Source: Ambrosia x helenae (Eukaryota; Streptophyta; Magnoliopsida; Asterales; Asteraceae). Taken from it: a stretch of DNA of 64,000 nt. The notes under the pieces were generated by a model. It had not been told where the DNA came from. It did not search any database and was given only the letters and a program-made list of their open reading frames with translations. Where the stretch lies: NCBI GenBank assembly GCA_030844895.1, contig CM061231.1, forward strand, positions 30,575,149 through 30,639,148, read 5' to 3'. The position numbers and the translations under genes are program-made. Below are positions 58,212-64,000 of this stretch, piece by piece; positions within the stretch are counted from its first letter, which is position 1; every line of letters begins with the position of its first letter.

Positions 58212-58564
58212 AAATCTTGTATTGGCGGGCTCGGATAGTAGTAGGGAGATGATCCAAAGAAAGGCATCTCGGGAATAACTTGGATGGGTTCGTAATAGGA
58301 GTAGATAGGCTCGGGGAGAGGACCGAAAACGCCTACTTCTCCCAAATTAAGTTCCACCCCATTTTCTCCCCAAGTTAACCCCGGTATCTCGTTTGCCAAT
58401 GCTTGGATATCGGGAAATTCTAAATTTTCATTGTCTTCCACTACTTCATTGCTTAGGATTTCCCCTTCTTCCAACTCCATTGGGGCCTCACCTCGTTCTC
58501 TCTGTGCTTCGGCTACTAGCGTCCATTCTTCCCCGTGTGACATTCTATTACACATAATCATCAC
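58208..58564 (-). CDS. 118-aa accessory ORF, unit 2
   Basis: Identical in protein to unit 1. Acidic first half, Pro/Tyr-rich second half. Lies between PBS and gag. Unknown function. Confidence 0.45.
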   Translation of the reverse strand: MMIMCNRMSHGEEWTLVAEAQRERGEAPMELEEGEILSNEVVEDNENLEFPDIQALANEIPGLTWGENGVELNLGEVGVFGPLPEPIYSYYEPIQVIPEMPFFGSSPYYYPSPPIQDL

Positions 58565-58616
58565 AACAAATATAGTTAAGTTAGTTCTATAATTCCCCGC
58601 TACTCCCGAACCCGAG

Positions 58617-58628
58617 CTCTGATACCAA
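58617..58628 (-). other. Primer binding site, unit 2
   Basis: Minus-strand TTGGTATCAGAG two bases inside LTR3. Confidence 0.85.
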
Positions 58629-58630
58629 CC

Positions 58631-60406
58631 TGTAACGACCCGAAAATTAACGAGTCATTACGGATTGGTAATCATGACACAATTTATTAATTACCAATTT
58701 AATTAATTCTAGTTTTAACATAATCTCTTTTACATAAAAACACACCGTTTATTTATTACTTGGCCCGAAGCCCATTACACGATAACCGGTTATGGGCCAA
58801 GCCCATTAAAGGTACAAACTAAACTGGGCCAAGCCCGTTACATACATGGGCCGTAAGCCCATTTTGACAACTTCACACATTTAAAACACATTGGGCAGAA
58901 ACCCATTAAACACTACATATTGTTTTTGAAACTTGAACACTCCTCTTTCCTTAAAACCACAAGGGCCGTAGCCCATAACTACTTGGCCGGCCCAAGGGCC
59001 GGTTTTTATTTTAAACACAGACTTGATTTCCACACATCGAGCTCGGGTTCCCGTTTAACTAATCAACCTGTAATGCATGTTAAAAATACGTTAGCCACAA
59101 AGCTAGTGAGTGATGCCAGATTCGTTTAGACTCGTTTAAATAAACATACAACAATTCTCGTGTGGTTCAGTCATTCTAAGGTGGAATATATTATCGATGG
59201 AGCACCATACAAATGCTTATTGTGGTTCCAAACCTCTGCTTGGTTTAGAAAAATATATTCCGGTAATACCGAATGGATCCATTCTACGTTGTTTCTATTC
59301 GACCGATTCTATTAACTCTTTCATGATCATGAACCAATATTTTATCAAATCACACGTAAAAACTAACATGCATTCACCCCGAAATCATTTTAAACATATG
59401 GGGTACATGCACTCACGTTGGTTATCTCGGATTGATTGATTTCACAAGTGGTGGTATTACTAGATTCCTCGTGTTCCTGTTACATCACAAATCAAGTTAC
59501 CATAAAGAAATATAAACGTATAGCTGGCCATTACAGCTTAGGCGTATAATCTAAACTAAAGCTGGCCATTACAGCTTGGCACACGACCCTTAGGACTCTA
59601 GACACATACTTACCCGGATGATAGTCTCGAACCAACTACTACTCGGCTTAACACACTAAAGCCGATTGTTTTAAGTGTTAGGTGGGTTGGGTTTTCTTTG
59701 TTGAAAATGGTTTAACAAGCTAATAGAAATGGAGTTGCATGGTTAAAAGGATGGTTTAATGATGATGGTATAGGTGCCGATTGCTATGAGTGGTTTGGAG
59801 AGGGGTCTTGCATGTTGAAAAAGTATGATTATAGTGGATTTGCAATGGTTGTAAGGAGAGATAAGGGAGCCGATGGTTTTCTTTTATAGGGCAAGGTTCA
59901 TGCATGTGATGGTGGTCTAGCTTTTAGGTGGTATGAGGTGGAAGTGAAAGAAGCAATGGAGTATCAAGGTGTATCACCCTTAGATTTGATACAATATTCC
60001 CTTGAAAAGTGGCGGCACCCATATATAAGAGGAGTGGGCCGATTAGTTTCCAAAGAGTATTGGCTTAATTTCCTATGTTTCACAATTGGGCTTGCTTGCA
60101 AACAATGGGTCCTTAATAATAGTGGATAAATATAGGCTATACTATAAAGTTATCGGCCCAAAATATAAAATATGGAAGCCCATTAATAGGCCCAAAAGTT
60201 TAGTCGGGTCCTTAAAAATATTCGGCCCACATATATCTAGCTATCGGGCCGAGTCCTACTTCTTATTGGGCCTTGGTTTATAATCCGGGTAAGGTTATTG
60301 GGCTACACCGTAGGTGGCCCAATCATAATTCTAATTAACTATTAATTAATTATTTTATTAATCTAATCTCGTTTTATAATGACGTCATAATTTTCAGGGT
60401 GTTACA
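58631..60406 (-). mobile_element. Shared LTR3 (1776 bp)
   Basis: Same length and termini as LTR1, and closer to LTR2 at several sites (for example GGCCCGAAGCCC). Serves as the 5' LTR of unit 2 and the 3' LTR of unit 3. Confidence 0.9.
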
Positions 60407-60421
60407 CTCTCCCCCATTAGG
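60407..60421 (-). other. Polypurine tract, unit 3
   Basis: Minus-strand CCTAATGGGGGAGAG. One T interrupts the purines relative to the other copies. Confidence 0.75.
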
Positions 60422-60445
60422 AAATTTCGTCCCCGAAATTTTTAT

Positions 60446-62245
60446 CTACAGTACCTGATTTTCGAATAGGTGGGGATAGTTTGCTCTCATCATGTCCTCT
60501 CTTTCAAAGGTAATTTCTGGTCCCTGTCTAGCATTCCATTTAACTTGTACGATCGGGATTTTTCCTCTTCTCATCTTTCTCTCTTGTCGAGCAATTATTT
60601 CTATTGGTTCCTCAGTGAAATGAAGTTGAGGATTGACTTTGACATTGTCTAATGGAATGATAGTTTGGGTTTCTATTATACACTTTCTCAAATTAGAGAC
60701 ATGAAAAACATCATGTATTTCACTTAGCTCGGGCGGTAATTCTAAGCGATAAGCTACTGGTCCCACTTTATCCTTAACTTGATAAGGTCCTATAAAGCGT
60801 GGATTTAGCTTGCCTCTTTTCTGAAATCTTATCACTCCTTTCCAGGGTGATACCTTTAGTAGGACATAATCTCCTACTTGAAACTCCAACGGTCGTCTTC
60901 GATTGTCGGCATAACTTTTCTACCTACTTCTTGCCTCTTCCAACTTTTTCTTAATTTGCACAATCTTGTCAGTCGTTTCTTGAATTATTTCTGGGCCCGT
61001 AAGTTGGTTTTCTCCGATTTCATTCCAACATATCGGAGATCTACACTTTCTACCGTACAATGCTTCAAAGGGTGCAGCTTGGATGGAAGCGTGGTAACTA
61101 TTATTATATGAAAATTCTATCAACGGTAGATGTGTATCCCAACTTCCACTAAATTCCAGGACACATGCTCTCAACATATCTTCTAACGTTTGTATGGTTC
61201 TTTCACTTTGTCCGTCGGTTTGAGAATGGTATGCGGTACTAAGTTTGATTTGGGAACCTAGAGCATCTTGAAATGTTTTCCAAAATCTGGAAGTAAAGTG
61301 GCTATCTCTATCTGATATAATCGAAAGGGGTATACCATGTCGAGACACGATTTCTCTTATATAGATCTTTGCTAACCTTTCCGTTCCAAAGATTTCTTGA
61401 ATTGGTAAGAAATGAGCGGATTTGGTCAACCTATCTACAATGACCCAGATAGCGTCATTACCACTTTGTGTCCTTGGTAACTTGGTTAGAAAGTCCATGG
61501 TAATTTGATCCCACTTCCAAACTGGGATTTCGGGTTGGATTAATAACCCACTGGGTCTTTGGTGTTCCGCTTTTACCTTGGAACAAGTAACACATCGGGC
61601 TACGAATTCTCCTACACTCTTTTTCATACCAGGCCACCAAAAATTCTTTCTTAAGTCTTTATACATTTTATGGTTTCCTGGGTGGATGGAATATTTAGAA
61701 TTACAGGTTTCCCTTAAAACTAACTCTCTTTGTTCCTCGTACTTGGGTATCCATATTCTTTGATTGTACCTAAAAATTCCATCGGTTCCTTCAGCCAGTC
61801 TTTCTTCTTCTTTATTCAAAAGTTCTTCACCTAAGTGAGCGGGTTCTAAAGCTCTTCTTTGACATTCACGAAGTTTGTTTAGAAATTCATTGATCAGGGT
61901 TACTTTAAATGCTTTCCCTCTTAAAGGTCTCTCTTTTCGACTTAAAGCCTCTGCTACAATGTTTGCTTTCCCTGGGTGATATTTGATATCACAATCATAA
62001 TCACTTAAAATTTCTATCCATCTTCTTTGACGCATATTTAGAAGTTTTTGATCAAAAATATGCTGGAGACCTTTATGTTCAGTGTAAACGGTACACTTGG
62101 TCCCATACAAATAGTGTCTCCAGATTTTTAAAGCAAAAATTATGGCTCCTAGTTCTAAATCATGCGTAACATAGTTTTGTTCATGTTTCTTTAACTGTCT
62201 AGAAGCATAGGCTATAACTTGATCTTTTTGCATCAACACACACAC
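60446..62245 (-). pseudogene. RNase H and integrase, unit 3
   Basis: Same domains as unit 2. A TAG at 60920-60922 separates the integrase C-terminal and chromodomain-like part (60446-60889), as in unit 1. A CA insertion near 62236-62243 shifts the frame inside RNase H relative to RT. Confidence 0.87.
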
Positions 62246-63759
62246 CCTAACCCCTGCTGGGATGCATCACAGTACACAGTGAAAGCTTTTCCTTCCACAG
62301 GCAGGGTTAACACTGGGGCCTTACATAATTTTTCTTTTAGCTCCAGAAAAGCTTTTTCTTGTTTTTCTTTCCACTCATACTTGGAATTTTTCCTAGTCAA
62401 CGTGGTAAGTGGTAGGGCTAATCTAGCAAAATTTTCAATGAATCTTCTATAGTATCCGGCTAGCCCTAAAAATTGTCGAATCTCAGTTGGGTTTCTAGGG
62501 GCTTCCCATCTTTGAATTGCTTCTATCTTGGTTGGGTCTACTTGGATTCCTTTATCGTTTATCACATGTCCTAGAAACTTGATCTCTTGTACCCAAAATT
62601 CACATTTTGAAAACTTAGCATATAACTTTTCTTTTCTTAAAGTTTCTAAGATTTCTCTTAAATGCTGTTCATGTTCGACATCAGTTTTTGAATAGATTAA
62701 GATATCATCTAAAAACACAATTACACATTTGTCTAAATAGGGTCGGCAAATCCTATTCATCAAATCCATAAAAACAGCAGGAGCATTTGTTAAACCGAAA
62801 GGCATTACTAGGAATTCATAGTGTCCGTACCTAGTTCTAAAAGCGGTTTTTGAAACGTCCTCATCTCTTATTTTTAACTGATGATATCCTGACCTAAGAT
62901 CAATTTTTGAAAAATATTTAGCTCCATTTAACTGATCGAAAAGGTCATCTATCCTGGGTAACGGGTATTTATTTTTGATGGTCAACTTATTCAATTCCCT
63001 GTAATCTATACACATTCTCATAGATCCATCCTTCTTTTTGACAAACAGCACTGGTGCTCCCCAAGGGGAAGTACTTGGTCTTATGAAACCTCTTTCTATC
63101 AATTCTTCTAACTGGTTTGTGAGTTCTTTCATTTCTGTGGTGGCTAACCTATATGGGGCTCTAGCAACTGGTGCGGCTCCAGGAACTAGGTTAATTTGGA
63201 ATTCCACCTGTCGGGATGGGGGTAAACCTAGGAGTTCATTGGGAAATACGTCTATGAATTCTGACACTATCTTAATTTCATCTATTTCTAATTCTTTCCC
63301 TTCGTTTCCTAAATTCACATGGATCAAAAAGAGTTGGTGTCCTTTTCTTAAGTATTTCATCATTTTCGCACTAGAGATTAAGCTTAAAGTGCCTTTTGGT
63401 TTTTCCCCATAAACCACTAAGATTTCCTGACTGGGTAAGGGAATTTTTACTAATTTTTCCTTACAAACAATTTCAGCTTGGTTCGTAGCTAACCAGTCCA
63501 TCCCTATAATAACATCAAACTCTCCCAGACTCATTGGTATCAGGTTTATTTTAAATTCCTAATTTTCTATGGTTAAGACCAAATTCTTAAAAACTTCGTT
63601 AGCTTTTAAAATCTTTCCATCTGCTATTTCTAGTTCGTACGTTTGGGTCATGGGTTCGGAGAGAACATTTATCTTTTCTACAAGATTTTTAGAAATAAAA
63701 CTAAGATTTGCTCCCGTGTCAAAAAGAACATACACAGGTAATTGATTGATATAAAACAT
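62233..63759 (-). pseudogene. Protease and reverse transcriptase, unit 3
   Basis: Protease with the DTG motif (63559-63759) ends at a TAG (63559-63561). After it the frame continues with FDVIIGMDWL, RT (SKIDLRSGYHQLKI, FLDDILIYSK) and the start of RNase H to 62233. The protease-RT junction is otherwise in frame, unlike unit 2. Confidence 0.87.
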
Positions 63760-64000
63760 ACCCGTGACCAGATCAGGTTCGTCACGTGCTTCGGCTGCAT
63801 TGATTACAAAGGCTCTACCCCTTGCTTGATCTCCCTTGGGCTGATTTTTAAGCTTTGGGCATTCATTCTTGTAGTGACCGGGTTCCTTGCATTCGTAGCA
63901 AACTCGGGGGCGATCAGGATTGTACCTACACTCCGCAGCAGCATGTCCGACTTTCTTACATTTTTGGCAGTGAGGTCCCCTACATTCGCCGAAATGGAAT
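63760..64000 (-). pseudogene. gag zinc-knuckle region, unit 3 (runs off window)
   Basis: The CCHC knuckle CYECKEPGHYKNEC and CQKCKKVGH are readable in the same frame as the protease, without the extra base present in unit 1. The rest of gag and the unit's 5' LTR are outside the window. Confidence 0.8.

Larger units (their letters stand above)
28022..64000 (-). mobile_element. Tandem Ty3/gypsy array with shared LTRs
   Basis: Order on the minus strand, from the window end leftwards: unit 3 (partial) - LTR3 - unit 2 - LTR2 - unit 1 (split by copia) - LTR1 - unit 0 (gag only) - LTR fragment. Each single LTR has a polypurine tract on its right and a Met-tRNA primer site on its left, so neighbouring elements share it. 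LTR starts are 7690 bp apart (58631 versus 50941) and 7722 bp apart after subtracting the copia insertion and its 5-bp duplication. Integrase C-terminal features (EEPIEIMARQERKMRR...VKW) indicate a chromovirus, probably Tekay. No unit has an intact gag-pol. Confidence 0.88.

Overview
This is nuclear DNA from a flowering plant. The window holds a PLS-class PPR gene, C1/DC1 zinc-finger genes with a short intron, a monoterpenoid-type short-chain dehydrogenase fragment, plant LTR retrotransposons primed by initiator-Met tRNA, Helitrons, and hAT and PIF/Harbinger elements. An asterid, probably Asteraceae, is likely from the general style of the LTRs and transposons, but that is an inference and no single marker proves it. 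Almost everything is transposon-derived. Only one host gene (DC1, 19302-21459) is close to intact.

Layout. 1-3007 is the right-hand part of a minus-strand LTR. 3008-24542 is a low-copy island built from at least five diverged copies of one flanking repeat unit (starting near 3008, 5521, 7290, 16817 and 21827). It carries two hAT MITEs, a PIF-like element containing two Helitrons and a second PIF element with a G-rich terminus, a frameshifted PPR gene, a fused SDR/PPR gene-fragment cluster, a 5'-deleted DC1 copy, a minus-strand LTR, and the two-exon DC1 gene. 24543-28021 is the 5' part of a plus-strand Ty3/gypsy element (LTR, primer site, leader, start of gag).

28022 to the window end is a minus-strand array of one Ty3/gypsy family, probably a Tekay-type chromovirus. 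Consecutive internal regions are separated by single LTRs (30657-32432, 50941-52682, 58631-60406). Each LTR has a polypurine tract on one side and a primer binding site on the other, so it serves two elements at once. The period is about 7.7 kb once the nested insertion is discounted. The array entered the gag gene of the plus-strand element. Unit 1 was later split by a 12.56-kb Ty1/copia element of Sirevirus type (34033-46589) with 714-bp LTRs and a 5-bp target duplication. This copia element has a long extra coding module after pol, preceded by its own TATA-like box.

None of the gypsy or copia reading frames is intact. Lesions shared between array units (an in-frame UGA in gag, a frame change before the zinc knuckle) and lesions private to one unit give a partial history of how the array grew. 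The LTR promoters, PBS and PPT sites are well preserved although the proteins are not, which fits mobilisation in trans or growth by unequal recombination.
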